A DNA stretch of 64,000 bases from the NCBI GenBank assembly GCA_017311315.1, contig CM029651.1:2352771-2416770 (forward strand), written 5' to 3'. How positions within the stretch are numbered: position 1 is the first letter of the stretch; each line of letters begins with the position of its first letter. Shown here piece after piece: positions 33,780 through 48,257 of this stretch. Below the pieces are notes generated by a model. That model worked only from the letters and a program-made list of their open reading frames with translations, was not told the DNA's origin and ran no database searches. The position numbers and the translations under genes were made by a program. The DNA is from Dendrocalamus latiflorus. Lineage: Eukaryota > Streptophyta > Magnoliopsida > Poales > Poaceae.

Positions 33780-34165
33780 TTACTGTTTGGTCAGTAGCCA
33801 CAACACCAATCAATTCACGCATTTCACCAAACTTGATTCTGGAAAGTGCCTTCGTATGGATGTCGGCTCACTGCTACTCTGTGTTGATATGCTCCACATT
33901 TATTTGTCTCTGTTCCACACATTCTCGAATGAAATGAAAACATATATCAATGTGCTTACTTCTTCCATGGAACACTGGGTTCTTCATGAGTATGATTGCT
34001 GACTTATTGTCCACGAACAAAGTCACTGGTTCAGGTTTCTTTCTAGTGATTTCACTATGCAGGCTTCTGAGCCAGATTGCCTGACAAGCTACACCAGTTG
34101 CTGCCATGAACTCGGCTTTGCATGAGGAGAGTGCAAAGTAATCAGCTAGACAATTCAATGGTCAA
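33780..34165 (-). pseudogene. Copia RNase H C-terminal fragment
   Basis: The minus strand reads LSSCKAEFMAATGVACQAIW, then VTLFVDNKSAIILMKNPVFH and SKHIDICFHFIRECVEQ. This is the C-terminal RNase H section of Copia pol, with an early stop (after VEHINTE) and eroded downstream codons. The rest of pol is absent. It continues into an LTR-like sequence on the left. Confidence 0.8.
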
Positions 34166-36434
34166 GTGTTAGAATGATAATATAACCATCTAATAGTTAT
34201 TAGAACAGGCAAGGCGCACCTAATGGTGCTGACTCAGAAAACCAATCGCCCCGCTGTGTCGCGGTGAGAAGACATGGTCGTCAGAGATACAATGCCTTTC
34301 TTCTCCGTTTAGGACACACCAAACAGAGAAGTTGAGGTACAAGGAAGATGTCGCACAAAACCATCCAAGGTGTTCCAGCCAAGAACACCATAGAACAACT
34401 TACTAGTTTCTTCTCCTCAATGTGATCTAGAGCCGACCGGATCTATCTTTCTATGGCAAGAATCCCGAAATCCCTCACTGCCAAATCTCAAAGAGATAGA
34501 GCACAAGGGAATAGCACGGGGGATGCCAAAGAACCCAAATTTGGACCTACACTGCCACCGACGTCGATGAAGAACACGACAGAGCCACAGCAACAAGACT
34601 CAAAAGCGGATTCAACCGAGAGAGGGAGGAGATCAAGTATTAGTGGACTCCCTGATTTCTTCTGTGAACAAGAAAGTAGATGAGAGCCATCTTAAATAGG
34701 GAGGCGGGGAGGTGGTTGATGGGCTGCAGCCAATGGCCGGCGTCGAGGCGCACGGGCTGGTGGTGCCTCCACGCCGTTGCCATCGACGCGAGACCCGGTG
34801 TCCACATGAATCAGTCAAAGCGAGCTCCTACGACCTTATCTCCTCACTTGTCCCACCGATAGGTGGGACCACCTTTCTTCTTCTTTTTCAAATCGGGAAA
34901 TTACCCAACCACCCTAAAAAATCCAACATAAGGTGGCTCCACGGCAATAATCTTGAAATGGACTAGAATAGACAAGGCAACATCGCTGCATCATTGCCTA
35001 GCATCATGGGCCTGCTCATATTGAAGCTGAAGCTACTACGAGCGCTCCAATATCTATAAGTCGTTTCTATCAGCTACTACTATTCATCAGTTACTACTTT
35101 TCATTTTTACATATTGTAATATATTTTTGTATTTTATGATATCACAATTTCATATGTCGCATGGCGGTTCGAATATTGCAGTGTCTATCGTTGCACCTTC
35201 TTACATAACACACCATTATTTATCAGGAACTACTATTTATCAACCGATTCTATTAGCCACTGCTATTCATCAGTCACTACTATTTATTAGTCACAGCTAC
35301 AAGCCATCAGCAAAAGCCCGTATGAACAGACCTGATGTTAGGAGAAAAAAATACATCAGAGGGTGCAAACTTCGAAGTCATTGGAGGTAACCACAAAACA
35401 GAAGAATTAGTAGTAAAAATAGACAGTGAAAGTGAGGGAGCCCAGCGCTTGATGTGGTGTATAATTGCAATTTTAGTTTATGCACTAGGCCAACCAATGC
35501 AAGACAAAACATAATTTTACAAGAAGGCAAAAAAGTTGCATGATCAGTGACTTTCTTATGTTCAGGCCTCCAGGGACCTGCAGAAAAAGCCTGTGAAAAA
35601 TGCTAAACTCGCTGGCTTCACAAAAGAGACGATCACAGGTAACCCGCAAACGAAAGTTCGTTTATCCCTACAACACATGGTGGTTAAATCATCACTAAAA
35701 CAAAGCCGGGCGAGTTCCCGGCCTACCAGCTATGCCACGTCATCCTTCTTGTTAAAAGGCTCTTATATTTTTGGAAATCACGTAAAGGTCATCGGTTCCT
35801 GCAAAAAGGTCCCTGTTAGTTTTTTCCGAAAACCCTTTCCACTTCACCGAAATTGCATATCCTTTGTAGGATAGCACCCTGTGGTTTTCCAAAATTACGT
35901 ACGGGTGCTCGTTTAGTTACGTACAGGTCCTCGGTTTTTTGCGAAAAAGGCCTTCGGTTTTCCCGAAATTACGCACGTATCCTCGATTTTTTTAAAAAAA
36001 ACTCTCGCGAATTGTCGTCTCTTTTACTTCAGTCCACACGGTAGTTAGCGCGACGTCACGCCGCGCTTATGCTGCTAGTAATATACAATGGCCGCCGTAC
36101 ACACGGCACAATACCCCAACATATGGAATTGTGAGAATTGTTAAATTTGCAAGATGAAAAAGGAGAGACGAAGGCAGAGGAGAGGCACCGTTTTTTGGGC
36201 GAAGCAACAAGGCAGCATCTACTACTAGTAACACGAAATTTGGTAGGCATTTCACTGGCATCCAGCTTGATCCGCCGTAAGAAAGCAGTAGTTGCCCATT
36301 GGAGGCAAAGAAACAAGCCAAGAAGCTCAACGTACGATCAAGGTAGACTGGTATGTATAGTGTCCAATCCAATAAAGCAGCAGCAGTAAAAAAAAAGGTC
36401 AAATGGGCACTTGGACTGCAATTTGGAGTAGCAA
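34166..36434. other. Unrecognised stretch
   Basis: Short frames on both strands and no recognised domain. 34450-34700 contains a Ser/Lys-rich plus-strand frame of 76 codons without homology that I can see. 35040-35310 has repeats of ctactatt-atcag. 35820-36000 repeats short cctcggttttt/cgaaaatta-cgtac motifs. Confidence 0.35.
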
Positions 36435-36437
36435 TAA

Positions 36438-37649
36438 GAGCAAGTATAATAAGAGGCTGTTAGTAGGCTGTATGTTGAGGTGGAGGAGAGAGAAGAGAGG
36501 TGGACTGTAAGTTTACAGCCAGCTAAAGCACAAGAACCAAGAAACTTTGTGAGAGAAAGGGGTGGGTCATACAGCCTTCAGCTCAGCCTGGGCACGAAAA
36601 ACCGAAAACCGAGAACCGAACCGAATTTACCGAGAACCGAAAATTTCGGTTCCAGATTCGGTTCCAGGTTCTCAGGAACCGAATTTACCGAGGAAATTCG
36701 GTTCGGTTCCTCGGTTTACCGAAAAACCGAACTCCAGGGTGACACGTAACTACGTAAGTTGGCCCAGGCAGCCCACCAAGGCACAACCGCACAACCTTAT
36801 CCTCACTCAGTCGCTCTCGGCCTCTCGCTCAGTCGCTCGAAACCCTACCCCCGCGCCGCGCCGCGCCCGTCCGCCGCCCACCGCAGCACCCCGCCGGCCC
36901 GCTCGTCCGTCGCCCAGCGCCCAGCGCGTAGCTGCTCCGGCGGCCGCTCCGGCGCTCCCTGCCCGGCTGCCCGCGCCTTCGCCCGTCGCCCCCAAGACCC
37001 CCACGCCGCCACGCGCCCACGCAGCCGCGCGGCCTACGCCGTCGTCGACGCGTCGTGTCGTCGCCTGGTCGACCAACTGAGCGAAGACGGCTACTTCCAT
37101 TGCTTCCTGCGACTCCAATGTAAGTCTGATTTGAGTGTATGTTTGATTTGACAGAGCAATTTGGTCCTCTAGATCTAGATGTTTATTTTGACTTCACTTC
37201 AAAAATTCAACAGATGTCTCTGTCCATTGTTGCTGCCTTGCTGGGACTATTGTTTTTTCTTAATGCTTCCTGTCCATTGTTGCTTCCTGTCCAATTTGAA
37301 TAACATGTTGTATTTGAGTAGTGAGTACTAAGTAATATTATTGTCAAAATTGGCTATTGAAAATGTTACATGCTGATTGTACTGTTCGGTAATTTCGGTA
37401 AATACAGGAACCGAACCGAAAGAACCGATACCGAATTTTTTCGGTACCGATTTTTTTCAGGAACCGAACGGTACCGAGATTCTCAGGAACCGAATTTGCA
37501 TGGGTACCGAAGAACCGAACCGATCGGTTCGGTAGTACCGAACGCCCAGGGTGACCTTCAGCTGGCTGTAAACTACTATATAAATAGACTGATAAGTGAG
37601 TTGTAAATGTTCATATAGCCAGTTAAAGACTGTGTTATTAACCTTACTC
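36438..37649. mobile_element. Tourist-like MITE split by a hAT element
   Basis: The outer ends GAGCAAGTATAATAAG and (complement) GAGTAAGGTTAATA are flanked by TAA (36435-36437, 37650-37652), the PIF/Harbinger pattern. Removing the inner element and one copy of its target duplication leaves about 232 bp, a normal MITE size and the same terminal family as 47982-48254. Confidence 0.75.
36584..37554. mobile_element. hAT-like element with ACCGAACCG subterminal repeats
   Basis: Inside the MITE, CAGCCTGGGC (left) and (complement) TCACCCTGGGC (right) are flanked by a direct repeat CCTTCAGCT (36575-36583, 37555-37563). Dense accgaacc/ggttcggt repeats occupy both subterminal regions (36600-36730, 37390-37540). 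The centre holds a GC-rich leader-like exon (about 36780-37120) followed by a good donor (gtaagtc, 37120), as in the 5' part of an autonomous hAT gene. No transposase remains, so it is a deletion derivative. Confidence 0.75.
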
Positions 37650-37841
37650 TAATGAGCACCCTTTTGCCCACGCCATCCAGACAGAGACAGATGGGAATAA
37701 AGGCCAATAGCCATGGCCCATCCATCGACACATTCCTTCCCCCATATCTCTCTCTCAGAGTTGCAGTCACGGCTCCCGAAACAGGCATGGAAAGCTAGCC
37801 AAGGGGACGGAGGGGGAGAGAAAGAAAGCATACGGAAAGAA

Positions 37842-38288
37842 TTTTGAAAGTTTATAGCAGTATATACCTTAAAATTTTTAAATGTAGCTTTTGTACATAC
37901 AAAAATTTTATTTTTAGCCTCCTTTATGACCGTGAGATCGTGGGACGCTGACATGTGGCAATCGTGTGGTCCTAAATCGTACGATTGCACTGTAGCACGA
38001 GATACGTGCGCTCAGGGACCGTACAATTGCACTGTAGCTAAGACCGCACGGCTGCATGCGCTACAGTTCAATCGTGGGCTCGGGCACCACACGTTTCAGC
38101 GGTCCCTGAGCGCATGCCTCTCGTGCTACAATGCTACAGTGCAATCGTGTGGTCTAAGACTGCACGACTGCCACGTGTCAGCGTCCCACTGTTCCACGGT
38201 CGTAAAGGGGGTTAGAAATAAAATTTTAATGCGTAGAATGCTACATTTAAAATTTTTAAGATATATAACGCTATAAACATCCAAAACT
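37842..38288. mobile_element. Inverted-repeat element
   Basis: 37842-38050 is an imperfect reverse complement of 38090-38288 (both arms contain tagcgttatat-type ends, gtgggacgctgacacgtgg and gcgctcagggaccg). A fold-back type element, non-coding, without a clear target duplication. Confidence 0.65.
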
Positions 38289-40119
<1,831 letters not shown>

Positions 40120-42080
40120 AAAATCTCAGTTACACTCTGGTTTATCATCTCATGCGTCCCAACCCTACGATCGGATCAGAGTTTTGAGACATGACACGAG
40201 CATCCACGATATCAAGAATAATGATAGATATCATAGAGAGAACCAAAATAACGACATTAAAGGAATCACAACTCTCTCGAATATTTTAAAACCCTTATAT
40301 CCTTGTCCTATAAAAGAATCTAGTGCACCTCTACCTTTATATGAATGGCTTCTTTACTTTATTGCTCGAATTCTCTATAGCCACCCCATGATTTATATAA
40401 TCCCTTAGTTCTCCTTTAAAGGAAAGTAGGAATTCTACTCCAAAACAAAGTACGAATACTAATGTTATTAGAATTCATCTAAAACTTCTTATAGTACGTA
40501 TTTTCAAATCCTAAATATTAGATATAAGTCACCATACTCAATAATTTCCATATTGACTTTTATTCGTTGAAATTACCGTGCTCTTCTAAAAACTCGCTCC
40601 AAGTCAGTTTCGTATTTTTTTGTTTTCCCTTTTTTTTCTCCCGCATTTGGGAGTACCCCCACCTGTATCTAATATCCATCCATAAGAATTATCTGATTGA
40701 CTGACGTCTAGTACATCCAAATCCTTTGCTACCACCGCTGAGCATGTACCCTTTAGTTGCTTCAAACTCAGGCAGTCTTCTATCATATGATCTTTATCGT
40801 CACATAGATAGTATATATGTGTGCCCTTGTTCTTGCCATTCTTCTTTCAGTGACTTTTGCTTTTGCCTGCAAAACTTACAATGGCCAATGGTTAATCACA
40901 TGAGGATGAAAAATCTAATAGCTTCTTCAATGACTTCAGCTCAAATAGATATACAACTGCCTCATTGAAGTTAAGAATGGTTTTCTCGACAATGATATTC
41001 ATCATCAATTGCTCCCATGATGGTAATAGAGATGATATCAGTATAATGACATTGTCGTTCTTTTTATTTTTCTTATCCGCACTAGTTAACTATGTGATAA
41101 GTTGCTGAAAACATTGAGATGGTCAACGAACTTTGTATCTTTCTCCATGCGCAACCTGTATAGTTGTCGCTTCAATACCCACCGATTTGTCAGCGACTTT
41201 GCATTATATAGTTCTTATAAGTCACTCCATAATTTCTTCGGTGAATTCTCTTTGATTATCAAGTATTTTACCACATCAGAGACACATAGACGGATTGTAC
41301 TGACAGCCTTTTGCTCCATCACCTTTCAGTCTTTAGCGACGTCGTTTGTCCCATTCAAAAGAATTGGTTAGCCCCTGCTAGACAAAAATATCGTTTACCA
41401 CGTGTTGTCACACGCTGAAATTTTCTCTGCGGTTAAATTTCTCTACTTGATTTTACATCATCAACATTGATCTTAATTTTGTGTCACCTGACGTTTTACC
41501 GATCACCCTACAAATTAGATTAATCCAATCTTAGCCCTGATACCACTTTACACTCTGATATATTTTCTTATACCTGGATTGGATCACAGACTATGTGATA
41601 CGGCACGAACATACACAATATAAAAAAACAAGATGAATCTCATAGAGAAAACTAAAATAACGATATTAAAACAATCACAACGAGATACAAGATTTAGCGA
41701 AACCGACTGCAAATTCCTTAAGCACAACCTCAAAAGAGTACAAAGATTGGTGCTCTCACAACCCTATCGAATCTTTTAGAACCATCAGATCTTTGCTCTA
41801 TACAAGAATCCAGTGCTAAAAAACAACCTAACATCTAATACTCTCGTGTACCTTTACCTTTAGATGAGTGACTTCTGTACTTTTTTGCTCGGGCTCTCTA
41901 TAGTCACTCATATAATCTTCACAGTCCACTTTGAAAGGGAAATAGAAATCCTACTTTAAAAAAAGTAGGGAAATAGAAATCCTACTTTAAAAAAGTATAA
42001 GTATGAATATTAATTTTATTAAAATTCACCACGGACTCCTTATATCATACATTTTCAAATATTAAAAGACTGGGATACAA
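40120..42080 (-). mobile_element. Internally deleted Copia element (antisense)
   Basis: On the minus strand the order is: LTR-like segment (about 42080-41560), primer-binding site (41545-41534), gag (about 41500-40800, for example QLYRLRMEKDTKFVDHLNVF and TILNFNEAVVYLF, with stops), and a start of protease (YGWILDTGG near 40680). A second LTR-like segment follows (about 40560-40130). The two flanks share motifs (agagaaccaaaataacga-attaaa, tagtgcacctctaccttta), supporting LTR identity. Integrase, RT and RNase H are missing. Gag is homologous to 20280-21060. Confidence 0.7.
41534..41545 (-). other. Copia primer-binding site
   Basis: The minus strand reads TGGTATCAGGGC, one mismatch from TGGTATCAGAGC, the complement of the 3' end of initiator tRNA-Met used by plant Copia elements. 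Confidence 0.75.
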
Positions 42081-42257
42081 TCACCGCAGTCAACAAAAGC
42101 CAACCACGATGTAATTCAGATCATAACAGGGCAGAGAGAACGACCATACTTGGCATGTATCTCTCTGATTAATTAACTAACAACAGTTACTGACGAGTTG
42201 CGAGCGCCAAGCACAGACGCGATCGGCTGCCGTCGCTTGTCGAACTGGAGCAAGTTT

Positions 42258-45200
42258 TCAGGCGGTCGGGGGGAAGTAGAACTGGTGATCTGGGAACGGC
42301 GGCGGGCGGGACGGCGGCTGGCGCGCCGGCCGCGGTAGAGAATCCTGATGATGCTGCAGCATGGAGCAATGGCAGGTGAGAGGAGCCCTGCATTTGCCAT
42401 CCCCAGGTGGGGAATGACTGGGACCCACCTCAGGCCTTCGCTCCAATGGCCTCTCCTGCAGTTGCAACAGGACAAGCATGAGTTCTTTTTTTTTTGTTAC
42501 CACAACGAAGCCATAGATGCACTACTGAATCTTCCAACATCCATATCTAACGATTAGGGTGAATAACCATCGATTATTCGTTAAAGAAACCTCATTTAGG
42601 CTGGCTTGGTGTACATGTAAGGTTTCCTCAGCAATCTAGGATTCATGTGTTCAGCATCGTAAAAGAGGACAATCAAATCATGCGCCATTAGGAGGCGGCC
42701 AATAATAAGCAAAGCAAGATTGGTCGTTCAGAGCCGTGCAACCTTCTATGTGTCAATCTAGAGCATCTTCAGGGCTAAAGCTGCATCATGTGATCAGGGA
42801 TACTGAGATGCATCCTAAGTTATGTCATGGAAGTGTAAAACTGAAGGACTGCAGAACTTCAAAAAATGCAAGCTGACTGGACCACATGATTTAGCTATCA
42901 GTTCATAGGGGAAACAGTATCTACAAGTAGCAAGTACACATGCTGAAGTTACAGATGAACACCTGTCCTTGAGATGCCAAGAAAAAGGATGCTTTAAGGA
43001 AAAAAACAGCTCGGTGGAAACTGGAAATACAAAAGCTTAATGTTCTCAGAAAACAAGCATGGTTAATTTTTCCATAGTACCAAATCAAAACAACTCTCCT
43101 GTAAAACTAGTTCTGTTTCATAAAGAAATTGGGCAACTCCCTTTTTTTAAAAAAATAAAAACAAGAAATATAAGGCAAGGGCACTGATAAACTGTTTTGC
43201 CAGTTTGAATCTAACTTCTCCAAAATTCAATTGACTGGTCGAGTAGCATAGGTAACAAAGGGGTAGTAGTAATACCTGTAGGTTCCGGAAGAAGCCAGGA
43301 CATGCAGATGAGTACAAACGTTGATGCTGAGATGGTACTGCTATGCTTTGGTGATGCACAGGCCACTGGGAAGATGAGCTCATTGCCTACAGCAGTATCA
43401 AAATGTGCAAACATCGTAAGTTTAATATAGGTCATAGTTGGTTTCAGAAAAAAAAGATCATAGGACTCGGATCATTAATATCTCAAGCGACACTGTAGGA
43501 ACTGCTATCACATGTTTCCTAAAAAAACAAATGTTAAGGGTTACAAGCAGGATAGAAGAAAACCTAGTTGCTTCCATACTAAGATTGTGTTTTTCTGGGT
43601 AGTACGTATAGAAAATAGGGGTACAACTGAGTATTTAACTACCGATTTAATGTTGCAGTCTGTTTACCTGAGAGACCATTGTACTTGAAGAGTCAGGGGA
43701 ATCACAATTTAACTGGAGGCCAGCTATGATATTGTCCCTTTTAGAGTCGTGCACATTTGGTTGTGAAATCCGCAAATCCAAATCAAGAACATCACCATCA
43801 ACAAATGCTAAGAAAATAGTGAAAACTATAAGGCACAGTTGGGTATGCTTTAGCTGATACGAAAATTCGATGGGTGAGACTGATTGTGGTACCCTCATTT
43901 TCGGTGTCGGGTAAAGCGTCTCTGTTGTAGGAGCTAGGCTCAAAGTTAGTAACAGCTTCCCTCCCATTGAAGCGAATGGCTGCCCTGTCATATGCTCTAC
44001 CAAATTCAACAAGACATAAAAGTGAGCGAAAATTAAGGAACTTTATGGACCAACATCTCATTTCAAAACGAAATTTCTGCTAGTGAAGTACTGCTAGTGA
44101 AGTACCTTGCAGCTTCAACTTCGCTGTCAAACAGTCCAAGATATATGTACCTGCATGTAAATACCAGTTGTGAGATCAATTCTCAACAGAGGGATGCTTA
44201 GGCTCTGACAATTCCGGTTCTTAACCAAAATATGCAAACTCTATACGTTGCTCCAAATAGATCAATATAATATTGTTAGGTGCGGAGACAAAGCAATCGA
44301 GCGTGGAGAAGTAGAGCTTTCATCAATATCAACATTGTAAACAAGCCATTTTCGTCCCCTACAATTACCTAAAAGTGCCTAGCAGGAACATCTTTTTTGT
44401 GGCCCCGATCCAAGTGACAACTAACAGGTTGAACTTCATGTCGACATATTTCGTTCGTATACCCCGGAAAAGGGATGCACTTCGACTCAGCTGAAGCCGG
44501 TGAAAGCTCAAGATTGTGTAAATGCAAGTGCTAGTACATGCCAAATCTCAGTGCCTCCTTACTTCTTGCCGAGCAGCTGGCCCATCCGCGCCTCCCACCG
44601 GCCGCACTTGTGCAGCGTCACGCCTCGGTACTTGGAGCTCCCCCTCGCGAACCCCGTGCTCTGGCGGCGGAGCTTGTGCACGAACTCCTCCTTGGTCCAG
44701 TTCCTCGTCTAGTAAAAAACAAGCACGCCAAGCCATCCATCATAAACCGACAGGTAAACCCGTATGACCGACGCATTAGTCTGATCCAAGCTACTAGCTA
44801 GCTGCTACCTGCTTCAAATCCTCCTCGTAGTCGCCCAAATTGAAGTTGATGTCGGCGTCGAGCCCTCGGAACTTGATCGCGGCACGATCATAAGCCCTGC
44901 ACGAGGCGGGGAAAACTTGATCATTTCAGTACAATTATCGACCAAACGGCAGCTAATACGAATTCAAACCAAGTCTTAACACTCTGACCTTGCGGCCGCG
45001 TGCGCGGTGTCGAAACCACCTGAAGGAAACAGCATTAGCACTGAGTGAATAATCAAATTAAACGCACGAAGAATAATTAAGCTCGAGGTAGAATCTATCG
45101 AACTCGGTTGCTCACCTAAGTAGACTTGCTTCCCGCAATCCCTGCCGGGATGGCAACAGCAAGCGATTAACAGTTTGATAAGCAAGGCAAATACGGATTA

Positions 45201-45590
45201 GTAGAAGCTAATCACGAGGTAGGCGAGACCAGAGGCTAACCAGATGTGCGACTCCCACCGGCCGGTCCTCCGGTAGAAGGTGACGCCCCTGTACTGCGAG
45301 CTCCGCGACCTCGGCCCGCGCCGGGTCTTCTTCGCGACCACCGCCCTCTGCCCCACGCCGAGGTCCTCGGCGGGGGGCGGCTGCCACACCGGGGCCGGCT
45401 CCACCCCCGACGCGGCTGGCGGGGGGAGTAGCTGCCGCGTCACGATCCCCGGGGCGACCGGCGCCAGATCGTCGGGGCTCCCGAGCAGGCCGAAACTGAA
45501 GCCGGCACCTCCGGCGTCCCCGGAGTTTAGGACGGACGAGCTCGACGTGCCGGAGTCCGCCGGCGACTCCGCATTGAGATCCAGAACCAT
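42258..45590 (-). CDS. IDS1: AP2-like transcription factor, IDS1/SNB class (miR172 target)
   Basis: Ten exons on the minus strand: 45590-45241, 45141-45116, 45019-44989, 44896-44809, 44708-44563, 44150-44106, 43996-43893, 43807-43668, 43386-43276, 42455-42258. All are GT-AG and join to 412 codons plus TGA. The class represses or times spikelet and floral meristem transitions in the nucleus. Features: N-terminal LDLN motif; basic KKTRRGPRSRSSQYRG leading into AP2 repeat 1 (about 98-160); AP2 repeat 2 (about 191-250, KYRGVTLHKCGRWEARMG); EAR-type LDLDLRI (271-277); end FYFPPTA. A miR172 site lies at 42359-42339 in the last exon. Oddities: residue 166 is Thr (ACG) where orthologues, from memory, have Met; and codons around the miR172 site appear frame-shifted between two compensating indels. 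An upstream in-frame TTG at 45617 was not chosen. Confidence 0.92.
42339..42359 (-). promoter_or_regulatory. miR172 target site
   Basis: The minus strand from 42359 to 42339 reads ctgcagcatcatcaggatt plus two bases, the standard miR172 site of AP2/TOE-class genes. It lies in the coding part of the last exon, where these genes carry it. Confidence 0.93.
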
Positions 45591-47981
45591 CTCTGATCCG
45601 GGGCCCGCCGAAGCCAAACGCTGCCTCCCGCTCTCCAGCTCACCACCACCACCTCCTCGCCTCCTCGGTCCTCACCTCACCCCTTCTCCGCTCCGAGCTC
45701 GACCGACGCGCCTCTATGGCATCGGAGAGCGATGGCCGCAGGAAGTAGTAGCGAGGTGGGAGGTGTAGAAGTCGTAGGAGGCCCTCGTGGTGGTGGCCAT
45801 TGGGGGTGGGATGAGGACGACGAGGAGAGAGAGGGAAGGGGAGCAGTGGGAGAAAAGGAAAGAGAGATGGGACGTCCAGGAGGACAAGGGTATCAAAAGG
45901 TAAACTATTTTTTGTGAAGGGCGCTTCGCTACGGCCACCCGCGCCGCCCAGAACACGCTCCGGCGCGGGTGGGGACGCCGGAACCACCGGCGTGGGCGAA
46001 TGTAACAGAGGTTATAGGTGTTCAACTAAACACCTAAATTTTTTTACAAAATACCAAATATATAATAGATATATATACTGCTAGTTAAATTAAAACTGTA
46101 TTTTTATGTCCGCAAATAAATTCAATCTGCACTCCCTGTATCTCATGCGCAATCCATGTAACACATTAGGTCTATTTTTTTCCACCTTAGCCCTCCTCAT
46201 ACAGGCCGCAAATAAAACCCTAACCTTAGTTCTTTTTCTCATCTTGTAGTTGTTTGTGTGGGAGGCGGCTCCAACCTTCGAGTGGTGAGCGGGCGAAGGT
46301 GAGTAACGACTGGCGGGCGCGGACTGCGTAGGCGAGCGACGGTCAGTGGATGTGGCACCAAGACGTGACGGCAATGATGCGTGAGGCGGCACGGGGTGCA
46401 GGTGAGCATGTGGCAGCGCGGATGAGCAGAGAGGTGTTGCGGGCAAGCGGGTGATGGCACGGTGAACTCGGAGGTAGCGAGCGGACGACGGGAAGGGAGC
46501 AGCACGGCTGCCAGGAGGGAGTGCGACATCGGGAATTAAGCAACACATCCAACTTATCATTATCATTCTTTCTCCAGATCTAGGTGTACTCCACCATACT
46601 CTACTTATTTTATTTCTTTCTCCGCTTTGCTCTACTCTGCTCTGGCTCCGATTCTTTTTGGAGCTTAGCATTTGCTTTCTTCGTTTTTTTCTAATAGATG
46701 TCGTATAAAAATACAGTCTTTACTTTAGGCCATGAACAGTTAGTTGGACCCTTATTACATTTGTTTATATGCTAATTTTTGCTATGTTTTACTTCATGGA
46801 AGGAACATACAATTTTCTCTTAGGTGGATGGTTCTTGCTGACGGAAAAAAGGGCAAAAAAAGGCAAGATCAATAAGATATATAACTATCATTAATCTCTA
46901 TAATTTATTGTTAAATTCATGTCATCATGCTCGTTTTATGTCGTCCATTTCCTCATAAAATTATTAATTTCTATAATTTATGTATTTTTATTATATCTAT
47001 ATACATGTACCGTTGTATCCATGTTTTGGGGGAAATAGTATGTTACGGTATTAACATATTCGAGCAACTTAACTCTGAAATCCAAACACCTATCTTAAAA
47101 ATCTTAGGTTCGCCACTGACCACCGACGGATGGGAACAACGGATGATACTTTGTTTTTAGAGAGGTTTATCCTTAATCATGTTTTTTTGGGTAGATTATA
47201 ACTTTAGACTCTTTTAAATTGTCTATTTGATTGATTGTATGAGGTTTAATATAAATATGTTTATCTCCGTATAGAGTTTGTGGAAGTGATCATACGATAC
47301 CATACCGAGGATCATATATGATAAGACCGTACTTAAAATAATTTTATTATGTCAGCTTTCTGGTACATACAATAACAAAAAAACAAACAATTTGTAGAGT
47401 TATTTAGTCCTTTTGAGGATGCGTACTATGGTATTATATTTTTAGATACACTCTAAGTAGCATCATCATGAATTATGCGGATAGAAAGATCGCATGTGAA
47501 GGTTCTAAACATTCTTAAAGTTTTCACTATGTAAATTATAAAAGTACAATGCAAAGCTGGTCTTTATATAAACATAGTAAAGTGAAAAGGCTAATAAAAA
47601 CAATAGTACTTTCACATCTATCATCGTGAACGACATGTTATTGTTTTGTCACATATTATAATAGCAATATTTTAATATCAACCAAATATACGTCGTAAAT
47701 GCTAAGTGACATAGCACAAAAAAAGTTGTTTACAATACACCTCACGTGGGAAATAATTCGAATTCATCCATACATATATAGGTCTATTCTTTTTTGCTGT
47801 GGCTTGTGGTTTTTAGGCTGTTTATGCGAGAGATTATAAAGTAAAAGAAACTCACGTGCGGCTTTTGACGATATAAATGAAGTCAGTAAAGTATGTACTA
47901 TAATTAATTAATAGACCCTATTTTGAAAATATATTTCGTTTAAAAGCTAGTTACTGTAGAAAAACCGAAAAACAGCTTTTA
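45591..47981. other. Upstream region of the AP2-like gene; otherwise unrecognised
   Basis: 45591-45860 is pyrimidine-rich on the minus strand and is probably its 5' leader; no TATA box was identified. 46250-46650 holds overlapping low-complexity minus-strand frames. 46700-47980 is AT-rich with no gene seen. Confidence 0.4.
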
Positions 47982-48254
47982 GAGCAGGTACAATAAGGCT
48001 TAGTCAGCAGACTATAGCAAATATAATATCAACCAAATCTTACGTGGCAGAGAGAGAAAGGAAGAGAGAGAAGGAAGCTGGCTACTAAATTACATCTAGC
48101 TATAGCACGTAAAAATATGCATTTCACTCTCTTGCACGTGGGGCTAAATAGTTATTGTAATAGCTACCTTATTGTATGAACTATTTTTTTGAAGGTTATA
48201 GATGAAATGGACAAATGTTATAGCCACTAATTGACTATACTATTGTACTTGCTC
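47982..48254. mobile_element. Tourist-like (PIF/Harbinger) MITE
   Basis: GAGCAGGTACAATAAGG and (complement) GAGCAAGTACAATAGTA are flanked by TTA (47979-47981, 48255-48257). 273 bp, same terminal family as 36438-37649. Confidence 0.88.
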
Positions 48255-48257
48255 TTA

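Noticed and set aside
45591..45617. Extending the AP2-like protein upstream to TTG at 45617
   Set aside because: ATG at 45590 gives the family-typical MVLDLN start; TTG initiation is not expected here.
45280..45768. 162-codon plus-strand frame
   Set aside because: Antisense to exon 1 and leader of the AP2-like gene; no domain.
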